From Anarhynchus alexandrinus (taxonomy: Eukaryota > Chordata > Aves > Charadriiformes > Charadriidae), in the NCBI GenBank assembly GCA_008711295.1, contig VUYV01000123.1, positions 665,647 to 729,646 of the forward strand: 64,000 nucleotides of DNA, read 5' to 3'. The position numbers and the translations under genes were made by a program. The notes beneath the pieces are model-generated. The model saw only the letters and a list, made by a program, of their open reading frames with translations. It made no database searches and was not told the DNA's origin. Positions 48,301 through 60,984 of this stretch are shown in pieces; positions within the stretch are counted from its first letter, which is position 1, and every line of letters starts with the position of its first letter.

Positions 48301-50612
48301 AGCATTTGTGGTTTTAAACATATGTTATTGAGAGACAAACGTAAATCAATTCATGGGAAAGCAGTCTGTTTGGTGAATATAAGAACACAAACCCATAATA
48401 CCTGCCAGTGTTGAAATTTGCAACTAAACAGTATAAATCAGCATTACTCCATATTTTTTCTGAGTCAGACAGTATGTGTGTCTTCCCTGGAACTCATTCA
48501 TCATTTAAAAACCACCTCTTGCAGTGTCCCACTTCTGCCTTAGATGCAGGAGGGTTGTATGAGTTGACCAGTAGAAAATTCAGCCTTGTAGCTACCACAA
48601 GCATATTTAGCATTTCCTCTGTACCCTCCATATGAGCACTCATCCTGCCTGTGCTATGTCTTGATAAGGACAGGGCTTCTTGGAATAATTGCCTCAATTG
48701 GACTGAGATAGCAGAAACCTGTTGTTTTTACAAACGGTTTATCCTGCCTGGGGAATTATTGCTGTTAGCAACTGAATGACAAATTAGAAAGGGTGCCTCA
48801 CCAACCCAAGCACTGATGTGGGCACACGTCTTTCAGGTGTGATAAGGAGTAGCAAGTATTTCTTCCTCTTCCTACCATCTTAGCTTCATGATGATATTTT
48901 GCTTTGCTTTCCACACTGAGGCATGTAAACAGGATGGGTGGAGTAAATTGTAAAGTGCTTGTAATTTAGCACTGCTGGTGTAATGGAGTGTCTCGGTCAC
49001 TGCTGATCTAAACTTGTAGTGAAGGTCATGGAATAACTTTCTGGAAGAGTGACAGGAGAGATGTTGGGTGGGGTTCAGGGAATGACTTAATTCACTTAAC
49101 TTTAGACATCTATAATGTATATGTCTACACCTGTGCTAGGATCCAATTGAAAGAAATAGGCAAAATGGGACGTAATCATAAATAAAATTTTTGGTTTAGG
49201 TTGTGATGAATCAGTCCACACAAGCCTCCACTGATGATAACATGATTAACTCACATATAATTATCCTGCTTCAGATACCTAATGTTACATTAAATTAATT
49301 GTGTGTCTGAATTTTGGTTTAGAAAACACCCAAACTGTTCTTTGCCTCCTTCTTTTCTCTTCAGAGAAGGACACAAAATCACTGCAACATTTCTGGGATG
49401 ACCATGGAGGCTGTTATGAAAAGCAGAGTACTCTCAGGAACAGTGTGGTCTTTACTGCTAGATTCTTTCCCAAGTAGGCTAGTAAAACTGTGGACAAGTT
49501 AAACCACAGGCTTTGTGTCTTATACCTCTCTTCCTCTTGTAATTTTTTTTTTCTGGTTGTATTTTATAACTGTGAGTCTCTGTATTTTTTAGACTGACTT
49601 TAAAGTAGTAACATGAATTCACATCAGCTTTTGATACTGTATCTGAGATGACAAATCTCTTTGGGGCTGTGTCTTTGCTTTAAACAGAGTTTAACCGATA
49701 ATGTTCAGTTATTAATAAAAATGAATAATAGTAACTAGCAAAATACATCGTGCTCTACGTTCCTCCCCTCCACCCCTCCGCCCCATCTGCTGGAAGCAGT
49801 AACCTCATCCACAAGAATTAATCTTGGAGAGACCTGATACAGACTAACTTATTCACTTATTCAGTTGCCCTGTGTTTAACTTGCTCCTTCTCAGCTGGTT
49901 TTGGCTGGAAATGAACAGAGATGAATAGAAATATGAGTGCTTCCCATCCCCAAAACCTGTTTATGAAAGTAATATTTTAGACCTCCCTCTTTAAAATTTA
50001 CAGTTTCCTATGTATTCTTCTACCCCAGGTGTGTAGCTGACTTCCAACCACAAAAGAAGCCAATAGCTTCTCCCTTGCAAGTTGCAGATTCCCCAGTGAA
50101 GTAGTGAAAATTAATTATTGCATATATTCCCTTCTCTTTCCTGCCATCTGCTTCTAATGCCTTTTCTTCTAAACCTGTGCTTCCTTTTCTAGATTTTTAT
50201 CTTATTTTCCAAAGAAGTTCCTCCAGCAGCAAATGTCACTGCAAACTTAAGTTACAGTATGCTAAAACAGAAGAGGAGAATGTTCATCCAGGTTCTCTGT
50301 TGATTCCTAGATCTGTTAAACTTCTTCTTTGTATCTTTTGTCTCAAAGCCCAAATCCTACGGACAACTAGTGGTTTCTGCAGGGCCAGATGTGGGGGTAA
50401 CATGCACCACAGTTAGCAATTCTCAAGTCCAAATACAGGTAGAGCACTGACCCTGAGAGTAGAATCTGCCAAATACTTTAATATTGTGAAAAACTTATAA
50501 AATCCGCACTGCATTAAACCCCTTGAATTTTTAAAAAGAACTGTGGCATTGGACTTGCAGTTATGATAATGCTTTACTTTTTTCCTTTAAGTATGTTGCA
50601 AACATCAGCTTT
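45392..50612. other. AT-rich DNA, no gene recognised
   Basis: No gene or element was recognised. The stretch 48880-49050 is more complex than its surroundings and is a weak candidate for conserved non-coding DNA. Short frames at 47994-48242, 48408-48635 and 50177-50416 show no domain. Confidence 0.5.
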
Positions 50613-50640
50613 CCCCCCCCCCCCCCCCAAAAACANCCCA
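50613..50640. other. C16 homopolymer and an ambiguous base
   Basis: A run of 16 C (50613-50628) is followed by A-rich sequence and one N at 50636, the only ambiguous base noticed. This is most likely a sequencing or consensus difficulty next to a homopolymer. Confidence 0.95.
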
Positions 50641-53600
50641 AAAAACATCTGTGAAGTAGATAATAATTTTCTTCATTTTTGCAGAAACTCATGAAAATAT
50701 TGCTAAAGCATAGAGGGAGCTCGTGTCAGGGCTGGATGAGACAATGTTTTATTGCTGTGCTTAGATCAGAATTTCCGAGAACTTCATGATCCTGAAAGAA
50801 GCTCAGTCTAAATGCAGGATATGGAAAAGGATGTGGGATGTTCTAACACACACATACACACACACACCCCCGCCCCCATGCATACAGATGCATACAGATC
50901 CTTCTGGAATATTACAGCAGATCCTCTTAGGACACAAAGCACTTCATTTGATCTCCTCTGGTCTGACACTGTCTATATGATGAATATGGAGATTTCCACA
51001 GAAAAGAAAAAAGAGTGAAAAACAGAGCCTAAATTCTATTTTTACAAATAGCATTTTGTTTCCTCACTTTTTATTTTTTCAAATCAGATCTGGAAGAAAT
51101 GAGGGTTTTACTATTTGAAAGGTGATCCCCTCCCCCCAGTAACAGATAATTCACTGGGACAGACAGTTATGCCTGAAAATTTGCAGCACCCACAAATTCC
51201 AGAGACAAGTACATAGAACTTAATTTTTAAACAATTTTTTAAATATACTAATTCATCACAGAAAGAAAACAAAATAATAACCATTTGTTTGAATAAATGC
51301 TCAGAGGAGCTGAACTTCTAGCAGAGTTCCTTCAGTAAAGAAAGCCAACAAGTCCCATTGACAAAATTCTTTACATTTCTTGTGAAAGAATTACCGTTTC
51401 TAATTTCTAATGACTTTTGAAAAGCGGGTCAGATGCACTATCTTCAGTGCTAGCTCTCTAATCTTGCATGTACTAAGCTAATTACCCATCAGAGCTGAGA
51501 GCATTCAGCATTAGGACCTTTCCCAGGCTCTGGGCTGCACTCTTTCAATGTACACTGCCAGTCTATCAGCTGTTCGCTAGGCCTTGAACAACAGCTGCCA
51601 GCAACTGCAAACATCCGGCCTCGACTGAGAGGCATAAAGAGCCAATTGATAGGATCAAACGTCAGGATGCATAGGAATGCCTGCACAATTTTAAACTAAT
51701 TCTTTGAATTGTAATAGTCTTAATAGAATGAGAGAGAAGGAAGAGGAAAAAAAGGAAGCTGATGTTAAGCTAAGCGAGAGTGTGGTATACTGAGATCATA
51801 TTCCTGGGTGCCCCGAGATGATTGCAGTGATTTTTACTAGAGTTGTCTTAGATTTCTGACCTTCATTTCCTATGCATCTACCCTTACAAGCAAGTTTCTG
51901 CAATACTTTCATAAGCTGCTTACCCAAACATCACTTGGCTCTAACAGTGGGCTGATTTGTTTCCTTGTCAAAGGATAGCTAAACCAGTTATTCTGCCTCC
52001 AAAGTATCAGGTGAGAGACTAGATAGATATGTTGGTCTTTCATGACTGTGAACCGATATCCCTGCCAAACTGACTCTCTTGTTGTACTGCAATTAGAAAT
52101 TTTTACAATATCTTCATGATAACTTAGGTGTTTGAGCAAATGAGCGCTGCTTTGTCAAGAGAGGTCTCTCCTGACTGAGTTAACAATGCCAGATCACATA
52201 GAATTTCTTAGTAAAATACTTCCATGTTTAATCTCCTTTTTGAAAAAAAGAACATAAAAAAATAGAAGAAACGTGTTAGGTTCATGCTGCTAGATATGAC
52301 TAACTGTTACGTGGCTCATAATCAGTTATTGTGACAAACTGGCTCTTCATACAGCTAATGCAGCATTTCAAAATGGGTCATTATAAGCCTGGAGTTCATG
52401 AATGAAGTATGTTCAAATAGAGGAAAGCCACATTGAAATGGTTGCATTAGAAACTGCAGCGAACAAACCCAAGACAATTCAGACTACATGGTTTTCTCCA
52501 ATGGCTGTGAGAATTCGGAAACAGGAACAACAGCATGGGCTTGTAATGGAATGTCATCCTTAACTCTGAATTTCCTGGCAGTCATTCATCTGAGTCACAA
52601 CTTTAACAGTGGTTAGTTTTTTTGGTTCCCTCCCCCCCGCATGTGAATCCCCTCATTGTGTTTTTTTTTCTTTTTTTTTGGTTGTTGTTTTAGTAACAGT
52701 TTCTCTGTCTCATATAAACTTGTAGAAACTAGTTCCACCGGTATTTAAAAAAAATGCATTTTTTTTAGGTTTGAAGCATAGTCTGCTCTTCATTAATAGG
52801 AAACCCAACCAACGCCTCTTTAGCCACATATGGGCTCTTAGCTGGCAACCTAATGTTTTCTTGCTTTGGATCTGGAGACAAGAAGAAGTACACAGGGTTA
52901 ATACTTCCATCAGGGAGCAAAGCCCAGCCTTATGCAGGCTGCATATATAGGAGCAAAAAGGCATTTAAAAAGCGCATGTAGACCAAGACTGATGTGGGGC
53001 TAGATAATCTAATACTGAAAAAACATTTCCACCCTGCCTCTCTCTACAGAGGGATCACAGAATCATACAAAGGTAACTTCAGATGCAAATCATTGGTGTA
53101 TTCCTGGGAACAGACTTTATCCTCTCCTTTTGTGTGTTTGACAGTTCCTAGCCATGGATTCACATTAACACTGTTATATCTGCTGTTTTTCACAGCAGTG
53201 GGTGTCCACAGCTTACTAATTGCAATCAGGCCATCTTTAATCTGACTCTTTTCTTCCTGGTAGCAGGAAAAGGTTCCTGTGCCTTCAGTCAAGTTTTATT
53301 TGCTATGAAGACAAAATTCAGGATGTGTTCTTAGGGTTCGTTTTACATTATCAGCAGAAAATAATATTTTGATCTGAACTTCACTGATGGTTTTGCTGCT
53401 CAACTAAAATGAAGGTCTCAGACTGAGCATGCTACTCTTATGCAAGCAAACCTCCCACTGAAATAGGAGGCATTGTTGCTTACTTGATTTCGGGTATCCA
53501 TATTGTAGATCTTTGCATCTGAGCAGCTACTTTGATTCTTTTTTATTCAACCGAAGGACATAGACCCCTTCACGGTTCAAGTTATTGAACCTTGCTTAGA

Positions 53601-54039
53601 TAGCTAACCTTGGATACAATGAATTGCTGCTCAAAACCCTGTTCTTTACCTGTAATAGACCCCTAGGTGAGTAGTTAAGATGGATCAGTTTACATTGTAG
53701 GGGGGATGACTTCTACCCCCAGTATCAGTAAGAGCTTTATGTGTAAAAGAGGTCCTGGAAGAGAGCAGAGCTGGTAGAGTCACTTTATCATACTGGTCAC
53801 AAAACTTGGACAGAAGTTTGTTGTCCTTTTTTCCCCAGGATGAGAATTCTATTTTGTGAAGCTAGTAGGAACTGTAGGAATTCAGCCTGCCCAGAGACTT
53901 AGTGCAAAGAATACAGCAATTTTTATTAGTACGCTGAGGCAGGTCCCTGCTTGTCTGTTTCTCCATTTTCTCCCTGCATTCTAGTTCTTGCCATTAAAGT
54001 TAGGGCACTTTACCCAATGACTCTTTAATGCAGAAAGTA
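50637..54039. other. AT-rich DNA, no gene recognised
   Basis: A (CA)n run is at 50846-50867. The stretches 51480-51700 and 52370-52600 are comparatively complex and may be conserved non-coding DNA. Open frames here have no recognisable domain. T-rich runs are at 52661-52692. Confidence 0.5.
50846..50867. repeat. (CA)n microsatellite
   Basis: ACACACACATACACACACAC with a C-rich end. Directly visible. Confidence 0.95.
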
Positions 54040-54140
54040 TAAGGTCTCTGAAACAGGAAATGGAACTTAAGACCCCCTTCTCCTGCCAGGGGAATGCGAC
54101 TGTATTAACCACTGGGCAACGCATAAGCTCTCTTTTGTGT
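54040..54140 (-). mobile_element. Probable tRNA-derived SINE relic, minus strand
   Basis: Read on the minus strand, the sequence contains GTTGCCCAGTGGTTAATACA, which resembles a tRNA A box (RNA polymerase III promoter). About 35 bases later, GGTCTTAAGTTCC resembles a B box (GGTTCGANTCC). This spacing and the wording CCACTGGGC plus TTCTCCTGCCAGGGGAATGC recall an old SINE seen in turtle and crocodilian genomes. The copy is degraded and its ends are estimates. Confidence 0.4.
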
Positions 54141-56345
54141 TTCTCACTGATCTAAGTTTCACACAGTAGCCCAATATTTTAACAGGAGAGTCTTCCCACT
54201 GCAGTTCCAGCTTTGCACGCAGTCTGGTAGTTAAGCACTCTTTTTGAAAGAAGAAATGAACACCAACAGTCTAAGGCAAACCTTCAGCCTCCCTCTGCCG
54301 GTTTCTGGAAATGGCAGTCCACATGGATAGCTGTGTGGTTGTGTTTTATTTGGTGCTTTGAATGTGCTCTAGGTGTGGTCTGTTCCTCTCTCCTCCCCTC
54401 CCCCTCTCCCTCCAACAAACGCATTTCAGGAGAGTTAGGCACAGGGAAGCCTACTTTGCTTGATCCAAACAGCCCGAAGCATGAGATAGGCACCAAGATC
54501 CTTGGCTCAGACACAATGGCAGCATCTCTAAACAAGTACAGTAGCAGAACTTTAGGCATTTGAGCATGTAAACACTCCTGCATTGACCCCTGTGGTCAAT
54601 GACAGTTTTGGCAACTAAGCTAACTGGAGCCCTAAGTCAGTCATGATTTCTCTGTGTAGCTCACTAGCTTAGTTGTTTTTTTGGATTTCATCCTTAGTCG
54701 TCAAACTAGTGGAATTTAGCAACTTTTAGCAAAATCCTTTAATGTTTAGGAAACAGTGCAGTTACTGTTGAGACATGCCTAAGTGTATCTGGCCTGAAAG
54801 GAGCAACATATATTTTACAAATATAAAGGAACAATGCTGCAGCTTCTTTTAAATATAGCTTGTTACTTTAGTCTGACCCATTAAGTTTTCTAAACCAAGG
54901 CTTGTGGTATTTGGCATCCATTCTTCTGTTCTTTTGATAAGTACCTAAACAGGATGTCCTTGCAAATTAAATGAAAAACAGCACTGGAAGATTTCCTCCC
55001 TCAGGAATAAGTATTAAGATTGGCAGATGGCTTAAGTGGAAATACACAGGAATGCACTTTAGCCAGTACTTGAAAATCGTTCCAGCAGATATTAGTGAGG
55101 TATATTCATGAAGCTCCATCAGACATCCTTCTGCATTGAATCAATTTTTTATAGCCTTGAGGAAGAGTTTTAATTTATTCTATCCTAATTGTTGCAAAGC
55201 AGCCTTAATCTAAAAAGAAAAATACACAAATAAAGTAATAATATTTTCAACTAATTTATACCACAGGAATGTCTTTACCATTTCTCGGTAAGGAAGGTTG
55301 TTGATATACCTTAGCTAGTAATCATCTCTGAAAATTTGATGCAAGCTCTCTTAAGTCTTCAGGAAACTTGCAACTGAGTTCAAATGCATGTGTGTGTGTG
55401 CAGTCATTCATGCAAGCATCAAGTTTAGCATATTGATGTATATGGAGAAGGTTTGCGTATAATAAACTGCATAAACCAGATACTTAATGTATTTACTTAT
55501 GCAGTTTTGATCCCCTCAGGAGAACTGTGCACTTCAAATCTTTGCTTCATAAGAACTCAAACAATTAGATTCTCTGAGCAGTGCCCAGTGGCAAACAAGC
55601 AAAACAAAGCAATGACAAACTGCCAGAAATAATATTTGCTCCTTACTTGCTCCAGATTCTTCCAGCATTAGCTATATAATGGGCAAGTTAAAAAAATCTA
55701 GTATCTACTGGCCCTCTAGTGGTAAAATGAGAGCCTTTGGGAAGGGGTGGATTCTAAAGCTTCCAGCAGAAAATACACCAAGTTTCCTAGTTGTGGACGA
55801 AAGAAAAATAAGAGATAAAATAGTGTGCTTTTGTATATATGATGTATGTATGTATAGGTAGATGGATGGGTAGAAGCTAGTTTAAGTCATTTTTAGAAAC
55901 TTACTGGATTGGATCTTAGCTGGTTTGAGGGTCACCACATTCCATTACACAGTACTAACACGCCTGATGACAGTGCTGCCATTGTTTTCATAATAAATAA
56001 GGCCTGGACTTCCTTGGTTGAAGCATAAAAAGAAAAATGACTGTGCTGAACAATCTAACACTAAGAAAAATAAGTAACTAATTGTCTTTAACAGACGTAT
56101 ATAAGAAACGAGACACATATCTGTATCTTTCCAGCAAAGAGAAGAGTTGACAATAGGGTTTGGAATTTTTGGCCATGATCTTGTGATACTTCTTTTAACT
56201 CACTGTGATTAACTCACAGGGTAAGCAGAGGCAGGAACTTTCTCTTTGCCTCTGCGTTTCTTTAAAGGAAAGGGGCACTCTTCATCTGTTAGGCAGCAAT
56301 GGTGCTTTTCTTTTTGCTGTTGTAAACTTCATATAGTTGCAGGGA

Positions 56346-56385
56346 TTTCCTTTTTTTCTTCTTTCTTTTTTTTTTCTTCCCCCAG
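56346..56385. repeat. Polypyrimidine tract ending in CAG
   Basis: TTTCCTTTTTTTC-type tract of about 37 bases ending CCCCCAG. It looks like a splice acceptor but is more likely low-complexity sequence, as no exon follows. Confidence 0.85.
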
Positions 56386-56749
56386 AGATCTAGCTGCAGT
56401 GTGATGAGACATGCTGCTATGCATGCTAAAGCGTTTCCCTGTTGTAAATGAGACTTTCTGTGTTGCTGTATCACCTGTTCCATGCCATCTGGAAAATGTG
56501 ATGTGAAATAAAACAGCATGCACAGGTGCCGCAATTTGCAGTTTAATTGCTACCATGCACCAGAATATGTAAGGGAGAGAATATTAACTATTAAATGGTT
56601 TTAAATGTTGCAAAGACAGTTCAAAGAGTAAATTAGATAATAATGTGAATGCAGTTACTTATGGAAGCACTGATAGTAGGCTAAGTGTTATGGTAATGCT
56701 AGGATTTTCGTTTTCAAAGAGAGAAAGGGCTACATTCCTCTTTAGGACT

Positions 56750-56815
56750 CTTTTATATGGGCCCCAGTCTGGCTTCCATTTGACGCAGACACAAAATTCT
56801 CACTGACTCTCTAAA
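56750..56815. repeat. Possible ancient amniote repeat scrap
   Basis: GGGCCCCAGTCTGGCTTCCA followed by CAAAATTCTCACTGACT recalls the same old repeat type as at 27612-27730. Weak match. Confidence 0.25.
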
Positions 56816-59765
56816 TAATAAGGTAGGAATGGTACTTACTCTTATATAGTACTTTTCATCATAGATTTTCCCATATAATATGTGAAATAATAATCTTATT
56901 AAAACTGCATGAAAATATATTAGAAAATATTAAATGTACAGACTATATTTTGTGCATGTGCACAACAGTGTAGTCAAAAGATTTTAATTTGTATTTTATA
57001 CTTGAAAAAAAAAGTAAACCTATAAGTTTTTATGTAACTAACTAGAAGGGACCCAGATGGACTCAGCAAAGCGGAAAACATCTCTATAAAATGGCTGTTG
57101 TAGCCTGTGTTTGCTGTATAATGCTAAAAATGTTCTTTTTTCTTTTTTGAAAGCAGAATTGCCTCAGCCTGAGAGATCTACATGAAAGGAACATTTTTCT
57201 TTGACAAAAATATGTAAAAAAATGTTTATTCTTGTCAGTGTTGAAAAGCCATGCACACTGTACGTGGATAACCCTGAGAGGTACACAGGTTTATAAGCTT
57301 AGTTGAAATAAATGAAAGAATACATAAAAGGTACTAAAACCATGGCAGTGACAGTTCTAAAGTTAAAAATCAACTATGAAACAATTACAATGAGAAAAAA
57401 GTCTGCACTTTGAACCTCAGTGTGTCTTCTGACTGGTTCTGTGACTTTCTAACTGCTGAATTTAATTAATTTATTCCATGGTGTCCTTCTTGTAATTTCC
57501 AACAACAGAGGGTAACAGAAAAATGTGTGTAGGTTTTAAAGTGCTGAGGCATATTTGAAGTTTTTGCTGCCACCGGTCTCTTGCACCCCAACTTTTAAGC
57601 TTATTTAAAACTCACAAGAAAATCGTCATTTCTATCCTATCCTAATTAAAGTTTTCAGAAGTGTATTCCCCAAACAGCAATTCATGAAGGAAAGTAAGCT
57701 GAGCCACACTGTTGTGATAAAGGTGAAATGAAATGTTATTACATTTAAAAAAGTTCTTCTCAAGAGAGAGAAAAAATAACGGAGAAAATACATTTTGAGG
57801 AACATATCTCTGTAAAAGGACAATACTTTCACTTGCTGGAGAACTGAACTGGGAACAGGATGGCTAACTCTAAGCAGCTGAATTGTTAAGCATGGAGTAG
57901 TTGTGTGTGTTTTCCAAAGGAAGCTCAGGTTTATTTTAACTATAAAATCAATTTAACTGTAAGAAAAGAAGCTCTTAATAGCATTTACTTTTAGTATTTT
58001 CCTGGTCAATAATATCCTCACTGCTCTGACATCAGGGTGAGCAGCATGTGGGATGGAAAGGAAATTAGCTTGTTTTTGCAGGGGGACATTTGTGGGCGTA
58101 GACTAAAATCCTTAGGGAATGCCAGCTGATTTACCACCACTGGAAACAATAGATTCTCTCTCCTCAGCCACATCACACCACAAACTCAGGCTTTTTTATT
58201 TCTTGTGCTCCACAAGAGACCTTTTACGGTACTATATGTGATTTTTATGACTGCAATATGTGTAATGTCATTTCTTTGCAGTTCTGTGTCGTCAAAGGAA
58301 GATAAAGTTGACATGAATTTATAGTGACCACTATGTGCAAATGAGAGTGTTGTGAAAGTGGTGGAGTTGTATAATAGTGGTACAGAATATTACATCCCTG
58401 GACATCTTATATTTTTTTGGTATGTGTTGTAAATTCCCATTAGCAGTTTCCAACATTAGGAAAATCTTGTTAACAATGTTTAACATTAATAATATGGCAT
58501 GGATTTTCTTTGAGATAAACTGATTACATTTCTTTACTAAATTTGTCCCTATTATAGTTTTTAAGGTCACAATTCACAAAATAATAATACTCCTTATTTA
58601 AAGAGAAAATATATTTTATATCACAATTTAAAATATTTTTGCAAAATTGTATAAAGTGTTAACTCTAGTGAAGTCAGTTCAACTAAGTTTTAAAGTAGCA
58701 ATGAACAGATTTTAAGAACTGCAGAGTTTGGATTATGATAGTTTGAGGTTTAATCACTTATCACAGCTGTTAAAAATGCTTGGCTTAATTAAACACTGAC
58801 AGATTGGAAAACCTTGTGACAAGTGGTCAGCTGTGAAAATTTACCGGATTGGACCTCCTTTGAAGCCATAAATACCTCACAAACACATCAGGACTTCTTC
58901 TTTCAGTACCTTTCAGAACTGAAACGACAGAATTCTACTAAACTGATTTAGAAAGGTTTCGGTGACATTGACTATTAGGTTTTAGTGTATAGAGTCCATA
59001 TCATTTATGACACTTGACAGATGGATAAGAGGACAAAATCCCTGGTTCCTATGTAACTAGTACTTAATCCCAACCTTGATTAGCTAAGTCATTCCATTAA
59101 ACTTAATTTACAAGTGAGGTTAGTGGGTCTGTTTGCATGCTTATGGTCAAGTACTTGCTCAAAAACTTTACAAGATCAAGATTAATCAATTACTCTGTCA
59201 TGAATATTAATTTGACACTGACTTAAAGAAATCATCAGTATCTTCAAAACTTCTAGTTCTCCTCAAAATTTGAAATATTTCTCCCTTACTTTAGGCTTGT
59301 AAGAGTCAGATGTTCACAGTAGTTTTCCTTATAGTCAGTGGAGAGAAATAGGCAATTGACCCGAACTGTCTGAAATCTTAGATCTGAGCATGAGACAAAC
59401 TGTAATCCCGAAGATTTCATTTCCCTCTACTGATGGTACAGTGAGCCCAATGCAATTGTCGTTCATGTTGATGACCAGTTTTAGACGTTTAAAGGTATGT
59501 GAGGTAAATCCTCACCCTGGAGGCCCAACTTCTAGTGTTTTCACCTACTGGTGAAAAAAATGGTATCTCTGTCTACCTCTAGCTCTATTTTTGCAGTAAT
59601 AGGCCCACACTGCAACAAAGAATGCAAGTCATTCAGCCATTTGTACTAAGGAATTTTATAAAATGTAGTATGTCCACCTTATGTAAAAAAAAATTTTCAT
59701 TCTACTGCTTCCTTGATGTCTTCTTTTCATAGTTAAAAAGCATGCCTTTGTTTGTGTACAGTTGG

Positions 59766-59798
59766 CATATATATACACATACACACACACATATATAA
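59766..59798. repeat. CA/TA microsatellite
   Basis: ATATATATACACATACACAC continuing in CACACATATATAAA. Directly visible. Confidence 0.95.
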
Positions 59799-60984
59799 AT
59801 GACACTTGTATACTCAATCTTCAATTCAATCCATGAGTATTTTTGTGCTGTGTTATTTTTGTATGCTAAAATGTTACACTAGCACCTAACTTTAATGCTG
59901 TTGCTTAATTAAACAATAAAAAATACACACTAATTCATGTTTTAATTTATTTTAGTGTTTTATTGCCACTTCTACTTTCCAATTAGAACAGCAAATATCC
60001 TGAGCTCAGCTGAAATTACTTCCTGTCATTTGGAATTTCATCACTATTTATAGCTGCCAACATAGCAAAAATAGCATATGATGGGTAGAATAATGACTAA
60101 ATTGCCACAGTGTAGTGTAGCATTTAATGGTGAAGGCCAAGTCCTTACTGTTAAAACAGTTCCACATAGGAAGAAGCCTGAAGACTTTGTGAAGTCCATG
60201 GGGTCCCTCTGGGGTTCAACAAACTGACCAGAACAAGCAATCAGCAGAGCTGAAGCCTCACCACAAAGCACTGAAATGCAGAGAAATTTCTGTTAAATGA
60301 AGCTGATTATTTCAGTGGGTTCTAGAAGAAACTCATAATAAGGTGAAGACAAGTAGAAATGTATGAATTGGCAGGTAGACCTATTTTTATACTGTGAGAC
60401 CTGAACTGATGATTGCATAAGCAATTTAAATAACTTCCCACTATCATAGCTGTGAGATATGTGTAAACATTCTTCAGAACAAAAGGTGTTTTATGACCTG
60501 CACAATAAACCAGGAACCCAGATGAGGACAGGTATACAAAAGGTGTTTCAGTAATAGAATGCAGCTGTCTGCTTTCGAAACTGAAGGTGCTGCATAAAAT
60601 TGACCATGATGAAACTGTGTGTAGTATTGAAAGATTTGGGGTTTGAAATATCTGTCCTGTATCTATATGTTAATTCTTCTGCAGCTTGATTCTAATATTT
60701 GCGCTTATTTTACAAAATGTTCTCTGGAAAGAAACAGAACTACATCTTTGATTCAATAAATAGTGTTTAAAAACACCATGTATATTGATCTTGTGACCTC
60801 TTATCATCCCACCGAACAGCAGAAGTAGAAAATGTACACTGAAGACCAGCTAGCTAATCAGTGGTATTGAATGACTTCCATATGAAGACTCTGTACTCAG
60901 ATGAGGAGTCTTCAGCAAGATACAAGTATGAGTGATACGCAGCAGAGGTCTTTAAAGTCCTGAAGGGACTGACACGTGATCATC

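Larger units (their letters stand above)
54141..60984. other. AT-rich DNA, no gene recognised
   Basis: No gene was recognised. An 8-bp perfect inverted repeat (CATTGACC-CCTGT-GGTCAATG) is at 54581-54601. A pyrimidine tract ending in CAG is at 56346-56385. A possible ancient repeat scrap is at 56750-56815. A CA/TA microsatellite is at 59766-59798. The stretch 58745-58960 is a weak candidate for conserved non-coding DNA. Confidence 0.5.

Noticed and set aside
53040..53080. CACAGAATCATACAAAGG resembling a CR1 octamer on the minus strand
   Set aside because: A single octamer-like match without the adjoining GGTT-GGAAA-GACC segment.
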